From the NCBI RefSeq assembly GCF_014643695.1, contig NZ_BMJY01000019.1:6820-49546 (forward strand): 42,727 nucleotides of DNA, given 5' to 3'. Every line of letters starts with the position of its first letter. Within the stretch, counting starts at the first letter, position 1. Of this stretch, positions 33,341 to 41,004 are shown in pieces. Under the pieces are notes generated by a model. That model did no database searches, was not told the origin of the DNA, and saw only the letters and a program-made list of their open reading frames with translations. Both the position numbers and the translations under genes were made by a program. The stretch is from Microbacterium album. GTDB taxonomy: Bacteria > Actinomycetota > Actinomycetes > Actinomycetales > Microbacteriaceae.

Positions 33341-33393
33341 ATGTCCCAGTTCGTGCCGCAATAGGGGTCGCTTTCCGGCAGGAAGTGGGACAT
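33341..33393. repeat. Hairpin of cassette E (degenerate)
   Basis: 53 bp with substitutions in the outer arm (ATGTCCCAGTT) and inner arm (TTTCCGGC). The preceding 32-bp unit at 33309 begins GTGTCCC. It is the most decayed cassette, at the trkA end of the array. Confidence 0.8.
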
Positions 33394-33402
33394 CCCGCCC
33401 CG

Positions 33403-33438
33403 GGGGACGTCCAACCCGGAGGGGACGTCGGACCCGGG
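33403..33438. repeat. 18-bp tandem repeat, two copies
   Basis: GGGGACGTCCAACCCGGA and GGGGACGTCGGACCCGGG lie back to back between the hairpin array and the trkA stop. Sixteen of eighteen positions match. Confidence 0.6.
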
Positions 33439-33451
33439 GCCGCGCGCGGGG

Positions 33452-34123
33452 TCAGCGGTCGAGGGCGGCGAAGCGCTCGACGTCCTGGTTGGAGCCCGAG
33501 ACGATGATGAGGTCGTGGTTGGTGACGACCGTGTTGGCCTCCGCGTAACGGAACGGCTTGCCGGGGCTTTTCACGCCCACCACGGTGACGTTGTACTTGG
33601 TGCGCACGCCCGACTCGTTCAGGCCCACGCCGCGCACGAAGCGCGGCGGGTACATCTTCGCGAGCACGAAGTCGTCGTCGAAGCGGATGAAGTCGAGCAT
33701 GCGTCCGCTCACCAGATGCGCGACGCGCTCGCCGGCCTCGCGCTCCGGGTAGATCACGTGGTTGGCGCCCACGCGGGCGAGGATCTTGCCGTGCGACTGC
33801 GAGACGGCCTTCGCCCAGATCTGCGGCACCTTGAGATCCACGAGGTTCGCGGTGATGAGCACGGACGCCTCGATGCTGGAGCCCACGGCGACGACCGCGA
33901 CCTGGAAGTCCTGCGCGCCGATCTGCTTGAGCGCCTCCATGTTGCGCGCGTCGGCCTGCACCGTGTGGGTGACGCGCTCGGACCACTTCTGCACGAGCCC
34001 GAGGTCCTCGTCGATCGCGAGCACGTCCCGGTCGAGGCGGTCGAGCTCGCCGGCACAGGCGGCTCCGAAGCGTCCCAGCCCGATGACGAGCACCGGTGCG
34101 TCGCTGCGGATCTGCTCAACCAA
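33452..34123 (-). CDS. TrkA/KtrA-type potassium channel regulatory subunit
   Basis: 223 residues from the ATG at 34123. The RCK-N Rossmann fold has VLVIGLGRFGAACAGELDRLDRDVLAIDE (GxGxxG and the ribose-binding acidic residue), GAQDFQVAVVAVGSSIEASVLITANL and HVIYPEREAGERVAHL. The RCK-C domain covers about 140-220 (LNESGVRTKYNVTVVGV). It binds NAD(H) or adenine nucleotides and gates the TrkH pore from the cytoplasm. Its start overlaps the trkH stop by eight bases, so pore and gate are made together. Confidence 0.92.
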   Translation of the reverse strand: MVEQIRSDAPVLVIGLGRFGAACAGELDRLDRDVLAIDEDLGLVQKWSERVTHTVQADARNMEALKQIGAQDFQVAVVAVGSSIEASVLITANLVDLKVPQIWAKAVSQSHGKILARVGANHVIYPEREAGERVAHLVSGRMLDFIRFDDDFVLAKMYPPRFVRGVGLNESGVRTKYNVTVVGVKSPGKPFRYAEANTVVTNHDLIIVSGSNQDVERFAALDR

Positions 34124-35555
34124 CGATCGGCCTTTCGACGGGCAGCGAGTAGTGCTGCGAGCGGGACGTCGCCGCGACCGCGGCGGCGAGTGTCACTGTA
34201 CCAACCCGGCCCATGACGATCGTGACCGCGAGCACGTACACGGCCGGGTCGGGCAGCCGCTCCGTGAGCCCCGTCGACAGGCCCACGGTGCCGAAGCCCG
34301 AGATCACGTCGAACAGCACCTCGGCGATCGGCGCCTTCGTGATCTGCGCGATCGTGATGGTCGCCAGCGCGCAGATCGTCGCGCCCCAGGCGAGAACCGC
34401 GACCGCGACGCGCTGGACGTCGCTCGGGATGCGGCGGCCGAACGCCTCCACGCTCGTGCGGCCCTTCGCCTCCGACCAGACGGCGAGGGCGAGCACCGCG
34501 AGCGTCGTGACCTTGATCCCGCCCGCTGTGGACGCCGATCCGCCGCCCACGAACATCAGCATCGAGCCGACGACCATGGACGATCCGTTCAGCTCGCCGA
34601 TGTCGATCACCGAGAAGCCGCCCGAGCGGGTCATGGCCGACAGGAAGAAGGCCTGGAACGTCGTGTCCCACGCGTCGCGGGTGCCGAACGTGCCGGGGTT
34701 CTCGTACTCGAGCGCCAGGAACGCGCCGGCGCCGACCACGAACAGGATCACCGTGGTGACGAGCGTGAGCTTGACGTGCAGCGCCCAGCGGCGGGGTACG
34801 AGCAGCTGCTTCGAGAGCGCGTAGATGACGGGGAAGCCGATGCTGCCGAGGAAGACGCTCGCCATGATGACCGTCATGAAGAAGTAGTCGTACTGGAACG
34901 GCTCGAGCCCGCCCTCGTTGAGCGTGAAGCCCGTGTTCGTGAACGACATGGCGGCGTACTCGGGCGCGATCCACAGCGCGTCCAGCCAGCTGTACCCGGC
35001 GCGCATGATGGGCACGTACAGCAGCACCGCGACCGCGGCCTCGATGATGATCGTGGACAGCGCGACGGTGCGCAGCAGCTGGCCGACCTCGCCCAGCCGC
35101 ACGGTCTGGCTCTCGCTCACGGGGCCGCCGTGCGAGCGCAGGGGGTTGGTGTCGCCGGCCGCGAGGAGCTTGGCGCGCAGCCCCAGCCGCTTCGAGACGA
35201 TCAGGCCCAGCATGGACGCGAGCGTCAGCGCCCCCATCCCGCCGATGTTGACGCCGACGAAGATGACGGCCTTGCCGAACGCCGACCAGTGCGTCGCCAT
35301 GTCGACCGTGACGAGCCCCGTCACGCACACGGTCGAGACCGCCGTGAACAGCGCGTCGGCGAGGCGCGTGCCGCGCCCGTCCGCCGACGCGATCGGCAGC
35401 GACAGCAGCGCCGTGAAGATCAGGATGAGGCTGACGAACACCAGGATCGCGAAGCGCGCCGGCGACGAGATGGCGAAGTCGCGGAAGAATCCGCCGATCG
35501 CCCGCCACGTGCGATTCCATGCCGCGCGCGGCACGGAGCCTGCGGACGGCGCCAT
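34116..35555 (-). CDS. TrkH/KtrB-type potassium uptake membrane subunit
   Basis: 479 residues from the ATG at 35555, chosen for its AAAGGGGAA ribosome site; a start 34 codons upstream adds only disordered sequence. Four pore loops carry the selectivity glycines: STVCVTGLVTV, SFTNTGFTLN, MTRSGGFSVID and SGFGTVGLSTG. Eight membrane helices flank them, and GGGSASTAGGIKVTTLAV is the conserved TrkH segment. It imports K+ (with Na+ or H+ in some relatives) and forms an operon with the RCK gene downstream. It is divergent from the ArsR-like regulator, but no shared operator is evident. Confidence 0.93.
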   Translation of the reverse strand: MAPSAGSVPRAAWNRTWRAIGGFFRDFAISSPARFAILVFVSLILIFTALLSLPIASADGRGTRLADALFTAVSTVCVTGLVTVDMATHWSAFGKAVIFVGVNIGGMGALTLASMLGLIVSKRLGLRAKLLAAGDTNPLRSHGGPVSESQTVRLGEVGQLLRTVALSTIIIEAAVAVLLYVPIMRAGYSWLDALWIAPEYAAMSFTNTGFTLNEGGLEPFQYDYFFMTVIMASVFLGSIGFPVIYALSKQLLVPRRWALHVKLTLVTTVILFVVGAGAFLALEYENPGTFGTRDAWDTTFQAFFLSAMTRSGGFSVIDIGELNGSSMVVGSMLMFVGGGSASTAGGIKVTTLAVLALAVWSEAKGRTSVEAFGRRIPSDVQRVAVAVLAWGATICALATITIAQITKAPIAEVLFDVISGFGTVGLSTGLTERLPDPAVYVLAVTIVMGRVGTVTLAAAVAATSRSQHYSLPVERPIVG

Positions 35556-35668
35556 CGATTCCCCTTTCGTGCTCGGCAGCGTACCGCCGAGGTCATGCGA
35601 CGCGCCCGCCGAGGATGGATCCGCGCCCGCCCGGTCAGAGACCCGGGCCGGTGACATGGTACTCCGGC

Positions 35669-35685
35669 GGGGTCGCGGCTAGCCT
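35669..35685 (+). promoter_or_regulatory. Leaderless promoter element shared with 23680-23696
   Basis: GGGGTCGCGGCTAGCCT, identical to the element before the nuclease/helicase gene. TAGCCT lies seven bases before the ATG at 35693. Confidence 0.5.
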
Positions 35686-35692
35686 ATGCACC

Positions 35693-36109
35693 ATGGCGGA
35701 CATCTTCGACGTGATCGCGGACGGCACGAGGCGCGAGATCCTGCAGCTGCTGCTGAGGCGTTCGTCGGAGACCGACACCGGCACGAGTGTCTCGCAGATC
35801 GTCGCCGCGCTCGGAGTGAGCCAGCCGACGGTCTCGAAGCACCTCAAGGTGCTGCGCGAGGCGGAGCTCGTCTCGGTGCGCGAGGAAGGGCAGCACCGGT
35901 TCTACAGCCTGTCGCCCGAGCCGCTCGAGCAGGTGGACGACTGGCTCGTGCCCTTCTTCGTGGAGGAGGGCGACTTCGAGGACGTCGCCGCGCAGCTCGA
36001 GCCGGTGCAGCTTCCGGAGCCCGCCGCGCGCGCCGCGGAGGCGGTCGGCCGCGCGGCCGCGTCGGCCAAGAACGTCGTGCAGTCGGCGCTCAAGCGGCTC
36101 GGCGCCTAG
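35693..36109 (+). CDS. ArsR-family winged-helix regulator
   Basis: 138 residues from ATG 35693, with TAGCCT seven bases upstream. The HTH is complete: MADIFDVIADGTRREILQLLL, VSQIVAALGVSQPTVSKHLKVLREAELVSVREEGQHRFYSLSPE. No Cys pair for metal sensing is present, so it belongs to the non-metal SdpR-like type. The C-terminal 45 residues are acidic, then Ala-rich and helical (ARAAEAVGRAAASAKNVVQSAL). The target is unknown. Confidence 0.88.
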   Translation: MADIFDVIADGTRREILQLLLRRSSETDTGTSVSQIVAALGVSQPTVSKHLKVLREAELVSVREEGQHRFYSLSPEPLEQVDDWLVPFFVEEGDFEDVAAQLEPVQLPEPAARAAEAVGRAAASAKNVVQSALKRLGA

Positions 36110-36197
36110 GCCACCTCTCCGCCGCGTTCGCCTCGGCGCCCCGGCTCGCCACCGCCCGGGCGCGATGCGAGGCGTCCCCGCGGCGTCGTCACAGGGG

Positions 36198-36246
36198 TTG
36201 ACAAGGGTCACTCAGGTTTACATCGGACCCGGAATGGCCCTAAGGT
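36198..36246 (+). promoter_or_regulatory. Promoter region of the BldC-like gene
   Basis: TTTACA (36217-36222) and CTAAGG/TAAGGT (36240-36246) have a 17-18 bp spacer. A second -35-like TTGACA lies at 36198-36203. The two share the direct repeat GGTTGACA/GGTTTACA about 19 bp apart, which could also be a protein-binding site. Confidence 0.45.
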
Positions 36247-36273
36247 GAACGACAGTAGAAGAGGGGGAGGCCC

Positions 36274-36483
36274 GTGGCCGAGATGCCGGATGTGCGGTTT
36301 CTGACCGTGGCGGAAGTCGCAGACATCATGCGGGTGTCGAAGATGACCGTGTACCGGCTCGTGCACTCGGGCGACCTCCCTGCCGTGCGGTTCGGGCGCA
36401 GCTACCGCGTCCCGGAGTCCGCCGTCACCGCCGTGCTGCAGCGCCCGGTGTCGGAGGAGCCGCCCGTCGCCGACGCCGGCTGA
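36274..36483 (+). CDS. BldC-like MerR-type helix-turn-helix protein
   Basis: 69 residues from GTG 36274 with a GAGGGGGAGG ribosome site. The single winged HTH (RFLTVAEVADIMRVSKMTVYRLVHSGDLPAVRFGRSYRVPESAV) is the BldC/excisionase pattern and covers nearly the whole protein. In Streptomyces BldC delays differentiation by binding DNA cooperatively on direct repeats. Homologues in rod-shaped actinobacteria are conserved but less studied. It lies upstream of the bS22 gene, as often in actinobacteria. Confidence 0.88.
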   Translation: MAEMPDVRFLTVAEVADIMRVSKMTVYRLVHSGDLPAVRFGRSYRVPESAVTAVLQRPVSEEPPVADAG

Positions 36484-36524
36484 CGAACGCCGGAGTCGTC
36501 CCGCGCCGGATGCGCCGGGTCGCA

Positions 36525-36535
36525 TACGGTAGAAT
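36525..36535 (+). promoter_or_regulatory. -10 region for the bS22 gene
   Basis: Overlapping TACGGT (36525-36530) and TAGAAT (36530-36535) lie about 90 bases before the bS22 start, giving this gene a true leader, unlike most genes here. No convincing -35 is seen. Confidence 0.4.
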
Positions 36536-36625
36536 GTCCCGAAGGCCGGCTTTCCGCTGTGCCCGTTCCCGGATTCCCGTGCCGCGTCGCGCGAGGTCTC
36601 CAGCCCCTGACATTGTGAGGTTTCC

Positions 36626-36724
36626 GTGGGTTCTGTCATCAAGAAGCGCCGCAAGCGCATGGCGAAGAAGAAGCACCGCAAGCTGCTTCGCAAGACTCGC
36701 CACCAGCGCCGCAACAAGAAGTAA
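36626..36724 (+). CDS. Ribosomal protein bS22 (AURKAIP1/COX24-domain mini-protein)
   Basis: 32 residues from GTG 36626, with a GTGAGG ribosome site: MGSVIKKRRKRMAKKKHRKL followed by LRKTRHQRRNKK. This is the tiny, extremely basic protein seen in mycobacterial 30S subunits (bS22) and related to the mitochondrial mS38 C-terminus. It binds rRNA near the decoding centre. The codons use AAG for Lys and CGC for Arg almost exclusively, as in highly expressed genes. It is often missed by gene finders because of its length. A hairpin follows. Confidence 0.9.
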   Translation: MGSVIKKRRKRMAKKKHRKLLRKTRHQRRNKK

Positions 36725-36738
36725 GCGGCTGCCCCACG

Positions 36739-36766
36739 AACGCCGGTCCCGCACGGGTCCGGCGTT
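36739..36766 (+). terminator. Intrinsic terminator after bS22
   Basis: AACGCCGG (36739-36746) pairs with CCGGCGTT (36759-36766). Within the loop, CCC and GGG can pair further. TTTCTGGTT follows. It starts 15 bases after the stop codon. Confidence 0.75.
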
Positions 36767-36862
36767 TCTGGTTCCCGCGCCCGCGCGGGCGCGCGGCCGG
36801 GACCCATCCCCGCGGCGCTCCCGGATGCCCGTGGGGGATGCCTCGCGGGGGATACTGAGAGC

Positions 36863-37156
36863 ATGAACGAGATCAGCGTGCAGGAGCTGCGGGCGCGAGA
36901 CGGCGTGCCCCTCGTCGACGTGCGCGAGCCGCACGAGTTCGAGGCCGGGCACGTGCCGGGCGCGGTCAACATCCCGTTGTCGGAGATCGGCGAGCGGATC
37001 GGCGACCTGCCGGACGAGCCGTTCGACGTGATCTGCGAGGTCGGCGGACGATCCGGGCGCGTGGTCGAGGCCCTCAGCCAGCGCGGCTACGAGGTCACGA
37101 ACGTCGCCGGCGGCACGAGCGCCTGGCGCGAGGCCGGCTACGAGATCGAGCGGTGA
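36863..37156 (+). CDS. Single-domain rhodanese-like protein
   Basis: 97 residues from ATG 36863, with GATACT six bases upstream. It shows ISVQELRARDGVPLVDVREPHEFEAGHVPGAVNIPLSEI and the active-site loop ICEVGGRSGRVVEAL with the catalytic Cys, then GYEVTNVAGGTSAWREAGYEIE. It would carry sulfane sulfur as a persulfide. The GTGA overlap with the following thioredoxin-fold gene suggests paired work in thiol chemistry. Confidence 0.92.
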   Translation: MNEISVQELRARDGVPLVDVREPHEFEAGHVPGAVNIPLSEIGERIGDLPDEPFDVICEVGGRSGRVVEALSQRGYEVTNVAGGTSAWREAGYEIER

Positions 37157-37425
37157 CCGCTCTCACGCTCATCGGCAAGCCCGACTGCCACCTCTGCGAC
37201 GTCGCGCGCGAGGTCGTCGACCGGGTCGTCGCCGAGCTGCCGGATGCCGTCGCCGACCGGATCGAGGTGCGCGAGGTCTCCATCCAGGACGATCCCGCCC
37301 TGCACGAGCAGTGGTGGGAGAAGATCCCCGTCGTGCTGATCGACGACCGGTTGCACGGCCACTGGCGCGTCTCGCCCGACCGCCTGCGCGCCGCCCTCCT
37401 CGACGCCGTCGCCCCCACGGCCTGA
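37153..37425 (+). CDS. Glutaredoxin-like thioredoxin-fold protein
   Basis: 90 residues from GTG 37153, overlapping the rhodanese stop (GTGA). It shows LTLIGKPDCHLCDVAREVVDRVVAEL with a CHLC redox motif, then WWEKIPVVLIDDRLHGHWRVSPDRLRAAL. It belongs to the DUF836 type of glutaredoxin-like proteins. The likely role is a thiol-disulfide reductase; the direct partner may be the rhodanese. Confidence 0.9.
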   Translation: MTALTLIGKPDCHLCDVAREVVDRVVAELPDAVADRIEVREVSIQDDPALHEQWWEKIPVVLIDDRLHGHWRVSPDRLRAALLDAVAPTA

Positions 37426-37456
37426 CCGCCGCCCGCCCGAACGACCGGAGACCCGC

Positions 37457-37756
37457 ATGATCCGCCACATCGTGATGTTCCAGCTCGCCTCGAGCGATCC
37501 CGCCGAGAAGGACGCGCAGGTCGCGCGCGCCAAGACCGAGCTCGAGGCCCTCGTCGGGGTCGTGCCGGGCCTGCGGTCGATGGAGGTGACCCGCAACGGC
37601 GCCTACGAGGGCGCGAACATGGACTTCATGCTCGTCGCCGACTTCGACGACCTCGCGGCTCTCGAGGCCTATCAGGTGCACCCGGAGCACGAGAAGGTCG
37701 CGGCATACATCGGGACGATCCGCAGCGGCCGCGCGGCCATCGACTTCGAGGTCTGA
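37457..37756 (+). CDS. Dabb (stress-responsive alpha/beta-barrel) family protein
   Basis: 99 residues from ATG 37457 with a CGGAG ribosome site. MIRHIVMFQLASSDPAEKDAQVARAKTELEALVGVVPGLRSMEV and the closing DFDDLAALEAYQVHPEHEKVAAYI are the Dabb signature, including the conserved HPEH. Members form small dimeric barrels; the function is mostly unknown. It ends six bases before the convergent MscS gene. Confidence 0.92.
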   Translation: MIRHIVMFQLASSDPAEKDAQVARAKTELEALVGVVPGLRSMEVTRNGAYEGANMDFMLVADFDDLAALEAYQVHPEHEKVAAYIGTIRSGRAAIDFEV

Positions 37757-37762
37757 CGCCGC

Positions 37763-38947
37763 TCACCCGCGCCGGGGCGCGTCGTCGCCGCGGTCGACGA
37801 TCGGCGTCGACTGCGTGAACAGGCTCGCGCGCTCCTCGGCCTCCTCGCTGCCGCTGAACCATCCCGCGCCGGTCGGCGCGACATGCTCGCCCGGCGCGGC
37901 GGGAGAGGGCTCGCCCTCGGCGGGCTCCGTCAGCATCACGCGCTGCACGGGCAGCGCCGCCGGGTTCTGCTCCTGCACCCACGCGACCATCGCCTCCCGC
38001 ACGACGCAGCGCAGGTCGAACAGCGTGGGCGCGTCCCGGGCCGTGACCAGGATCCGCACGCGCACGAGCCCTCCCGTCGCCTCCGTGACCTGCAGCACCG
38101 ATGCGCGGCCGTCCCACAGCGGCGTGTCGGCCAGGACCGCGTCCAGGTGCTCGCGCATCCGCTGCGTCGAGACCCGCCAGTCGACGTCGAGCTCCACGGA
38201 TCCCAGCAGCTCGGATCCGCGCCGCGTCCAGTTCTGGAACGGGTTGGTCGTGAAGTACGTGCACGGCAGCACGAGGCGGCGGTCGTCCCACAGGTCCAGC
38301 ACGACGTAGCTCAGGGTGATCTCGCCCACGCGGCCCCACTCGCCTTCGACCACGATTACGTCGTCGACGCGGAGCGCGTCGCTGAAGACGAGCTGGATCC
38401 CGGCGAACATGTTCGCGAGCACCGACTGCGCGGCCAGGCCCGCGATCACCGACAGGATGCCGGCCGAGGCCAGCAGGCTGGTGCCGACCACGCGCACGGC
38501 CGGGAACGTCAGCAGCACGGCGCCGATCGCGATGACGACCACGACGGCGATCCCGAGCCGTCTCAGGATGAGGGTCTGGGTGCGGATCCGCCGGGCGATC
38601 CGGTTGTCCGGCACATCGATCGGGTAGTACCCGAGCGCGAGATCCGTCGCGAACATCACGAGCGCGGCGAGCAGCCACGCCGACAGGAGGATCACGGCGA
38701 TCGTCATGATCTGGTTCACGAGCCCCGCCGCCTCCGCCGCGGGGAACTCGAGGACGAACGCGATCCACACCGCGATGAGGATCAGCAGCAGGCGGAAGGG
38801 CACGCGCGCCCGGCGCATGAGCAGGTGAGGCCACTCCCTGCGCCGCGCCGCGAGCCGGATCGCCAGGGCGATGAGCGCCGTCACCAGGACGGCGCCGAGG
38901 ATCCACGCGGCGAAGACGAGCGCGAACTCGAGCCACGGATCGAGCAT
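37763..38947 (-). CDS. MscS-family mechanosensitive ion channel
   Basis: 394 residues from the ATG at 38947, preceded by GGGAGG. Five hydrophobic helices are visible. The last, pore-lining one and the beta domain follow the MscS plan: VVGTSLLASAGILSVIAGLAAQSVLANMFAGIQLVFSDALRVDDVIVVEGEWGRVGEITLSYVVLDLWDDRRLVLPCTYF. The C-terminal vestibule domain (about 265-345) is followed by a 50-residue acidic, Pro-rich tail. It releases solutes under osmotic downshock. It lies downstream of aspS on the same strand with a 146-bp gap. Confidence 0.92.
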   Translation of the reverse strand: MLDPWLEFALVFAAWILGAVLVTALIALAIRLAARRREWPHLLMRRARVPFRLLLILIAVWIAFVLEFPAAEAAGLVNQIMTIAVILLSAWLLAALVMFATDLALGYYPIDVPDNRIARRIRTQTLILRRLGIAVVVVIAIGAVLLTFPAVRVVGTSLLASAGILSVIAGLAAQSVLANMFAGIQLVFSDALRVDDVIVVEGEWGRVGEITLSYVVLDLWDDRRLVLPCTYFTTNPFQNWTRRGSELLGSVELDVDWRVSTQRMREHLDAVLADTPLWDGRASVLQVTEATGGLVRVRILVTARDAPTLFDLRCVVREAMVAWVQEQNPAALPVQRVMLTEPAEGEPSPAAPGEHVAPTGAGWFSGSEEAEERASLFTQSTPIVDRGDDAPRRG

Positions 38948-39093
38948 GGGCCTCCCTCTGCGGTGGGACAGCCACGGTACCGACGCGGCGGGGGTGCGCC
39001 GCAAGCACCTTGCGACGCGCCCCCGCGGCGCGGTATCCGGCGCTCGCCGGTGCGGGTCAGCCGCCCTCTGGAAGGGTCACGCCGCGGCGCAGG

Positions 39094-40869
39094 TCAGGCG
39101 CGCTCGGCGTCCTCCGGGACGAAGTCCACGCCGGCCTCAGCGCGCTGCTCGGGCGTGATGGGCGCGGGCGCCGACGTCAGCGGATCGAAGCCGTTGCCGG
39201 TCTTCGGGAACGCGATGACCTCGCGGATGGAGGGGGCGCCCGCCAGCAGCGACACCACGCGGTCCCAGCCGAACGCGATGCCGCCGTGCGGCGGGGCGCC
39301 GAACGCGAACGCGTCGAGCAGGAAGCCGAACTTCTCCTGCGCCTCCTCCGGTCCGATCCCCATGACGTCGAAGACGCGCTCCTGCACGTCGCGACGGTGG
39401 ATGCGGATCGAGCCGCCGCCGATCTCGTTGCCGTTGCACACGATGTCGTAGGCGTAGGCGAGGGCGTTGCCGGGGTCTTCCTCGAACCGGTCGACCCACT
39501 CGGGCTTGGGCGAGGTGAACGCGTGGTGCACGGCCGTCCAGGCGGAGTTGCCGAGGTCGACGTCGTCGTCCTCGCCCGTGGGCTTGAACAGCGGGGCGTC
39601 GACGACCCACACGAACGACCATGCGTTCTCGTCGATCTGGCCCGTGCGCTTGGCGATCTCCACGCGCGCCGCGCCGAGCAGCGCGCGCGCCTCGCTCGTC
39701 TTGCCGGCCGCGAAGAACACGGCGTCGCCCGGCTTCGCGCCGGTGACCTCGGCGAGACCGTCGCGCTCCGCGTCGGTGAGGTTCTTGGCGACGGGGCCGC
39801 CGAGCGTCCCGTCCTCGCCGAACGTGACGTACGCGAGGCCCTTGGCGCCGCGCGACTTGGCCCAGTCCTGCCACGCGTCGAACTGGCGGCGGGGGAGCGA
39901 GGCGCCGCCCGGCATGACGACCGAGCCGACGTACTCCTGCTGGAAGACGCGGAACGTCGTGTTCGCGAAGTACTCGCCCAGCTCGACGATCGCGTTGCCG
40001 AAGCGCAGGTCGGGCTTGTCCGACCCGTACAGGCGCATGGCGTCGGCGAACGTGATCCGCTCGATCGGGGTCGGGACCTCGACATCGATGAGGCGCCAGA
40101 GGGCCTTGACGATCTCCTCGCCGAGGGCGATGACGTCCTCCTGGTCGACGAAGCTCATCTCGATGTCGAGCTGCGTGAACTCCGGCTGGCGGTCGGCGCG
40201 GAAGTCCTCGTCGCGGTAGCTGCGGGCGAGCTGGTAGTAGCGCTCCATGCCCGCGACCATGAGCAGCTGCTTGAACAGCTGCGGCGACTGGGGGAGCGCG
40301 TACCAGGTGCCCGGGTTCAGGCGGGCCGGCACGAGGAAGTCGCGCGCGCCCTCGGGCGTCGAGCGCGTGAGCGTCGGGGTCTCGATCTCGACGAAGTCGT
40401 GACCGGCGAGGACCTCGCGGGCCGCGGCGTTCGCCTTCGAGCGCAGCCGCAGCGCGGCGGCCGGACCCGGGCGGCGCAGGTCGAGATAGCGGTACGTGAA
40501 GCGCACGTCCTCGCCCACCGTCTCCGTGTCGGCGATGGCCGTGGAGACCTGGAACGGCAGCGCGGTGGACTCGTTGAGCACCTCGACCTCGGCGGCGATG
40601 ACCTCGATCTCGCCCGTGGGGAGGTTCGGGTTCTCGTTGCCGTCGGGGCGGCGCGACACCTCGCCCGTCACCTTCAGCACGAACTCGTTGCGCAGCGGAT
40701 GCGCGATCTCCTCGTCCCGGATCACGACCTGGGCGATCCCGGAGGCGTCGCGGAGGTCGATGAACGCCACGCCGCCGTGGTCGCGACGGCGGTCGACCCA
40801 GCCCGTGAGGGTGACGGTCTGGCCGATGTGCTCGGCGCGCAGCGAGCCGGCGGTGTGGGTGCGAAGCAC
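39094..40869 (-). CDS. aspS: Aspartyl-tRNA synthetase
   Basis: 591 residues from the GTG at 40869 ([33 protein letters not shown]), with AGGAGG eight bases upstream. It has the OB-fold anticodon domain, the class II catalytic core with motif 2 [21 protein letters not shown] and motif 3 [16 protein letters not shown], and the bacterial GAD insertion (about 290-420). The length is normal for bacterial AspRS. It charges tRNA-Asp. Whether it also charges tRNA-Asn depends on residues I cannot judge without alignment. Confidence 0.97.
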   Translation of the reverse strand: MLRTHTAGSLRAEHIGQTVTLTGWVDRRRDHGGVAFIDLRDASGIAQVVIRDEEIAHPLRNEFVLKVTGEVSRRPDGNENPNLPTGEIEVIAAEVEVLNESTALPFQVSTAIADTETVGEDVRFTYRYLDLRRPGPAAALRLRSKANAAAREVLAGHDFVEIETPTLTRSTPEGARDFLVPARLNPGTWYALPQSPQLFKQLLMVAGMERYYQLARSYRDEDFRADRQPEFTQLDIEMSFVDQEDVIALGEEIVKALWRLIDVEVPTPIERITFADAMRLYGSDKPDLRFGNAIVELGEYFANTTFRVFQQEYVGSVVMPGGASLPRRQFDAWQDWAKSRGAKGLAYVTFGEDGTLGGPVAKNLTDAERDGLAEVTGAKPGDAVFFAAGKTSEARALLGAARVEIAKRTGQIDENAWSFVWVVDAPLFKPTGEDDDVDLGNSAWTAVHHAFTSPKPEWVDRFEEDPGNALAYAYDIVCNGNEIGGGSIRIHRRDVQERVFDVMGIGPEEAQEKFGFLLDAFAFGAPPHGGIAFGWDRVVSLLAGAPSIREVIAFPKTGNGFDPLTSAPAPITPEQRAEAGVDFVPEDAERA

Positions 40870-40921
40870 TTGTGGACCCTCCTGGAGGGGAGACGGGGAG
40901 GCCCCGGTCGGGGGCAGGGAA

Positions 40922-40938
40922 CCCGTACAGTCTACGGG
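40922..40938 (-). promoter_or_regulatory. aspS promoter region with a small palindrome
   Basis: CCCGTA and TACGGG flank CAGTC as a 6-bp inverted repeat. On the minus strand this includes TAGACT (40934-40929), a good -10 about 60 nt before the aspS start. The palindrome may be an operator or chance. Confidence 0.4.
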
Positions 40939-41004
40939 CGGCGGATCGTCCGCCACGGGCGTGCTCCCAGGCGCGGGCGGCGGTGCGTGGGTAACGTCTT
41001 CTGC

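Larger units (their letters stand above)
32674..33393. repeat. Array of five palindromic cassettes built on an ATGTCCCACTT box
   Basis: Eleven forward boxes (ATGTCCCACTTCC and close variants) start at 32674, 32706, 32815, 32847, 32980, 33012, 33120, 33152, 33184, 33309 and 33341. Five inverse boxes (AAGTGGGACAT) start at 32748, 32889, 33054, 33226 and 33383. Each cassette is one or two 32-bp direct units followed by a 53-bp palindrome that can fold as an 11-bp outer stem, a 3/3 internal loop, an 8-bp inner stem (GCCGNAAT with ATTCCGGC) and a 9-base loop. Unique spacers of 56, 80, 55 and 72 bp separate the cassettes, and most end in a remnant of the 32-bp unit (CGCTCTGCTGCTCCGG). Boxes within a cassette are exactly 32 bp apart, about three helical turns. 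It fills the 820-bp gap between proC and trkA, where no gene is supported. Confidence 0.9.

Noticed and set aside
32674..33393. CRISPR array
   Set aside because: The repeats are palindromic cassettes with abutting 32-bp units and unequal 55-80 bp gaps. No cas genes are present.
32674..33393. Integron attC cassette array
   Set aside because: The RYYYAAC/GTTRRRY core sites are absent, the cassettes carry no genes and no integrase is in view.
39010..41004. Plus-strand extension upstream of the DUF368 gene
   Set aside because: It is antisense to aspS. The DUF368 start at 41005 has a leaderless promoter and the expected N-terminus.
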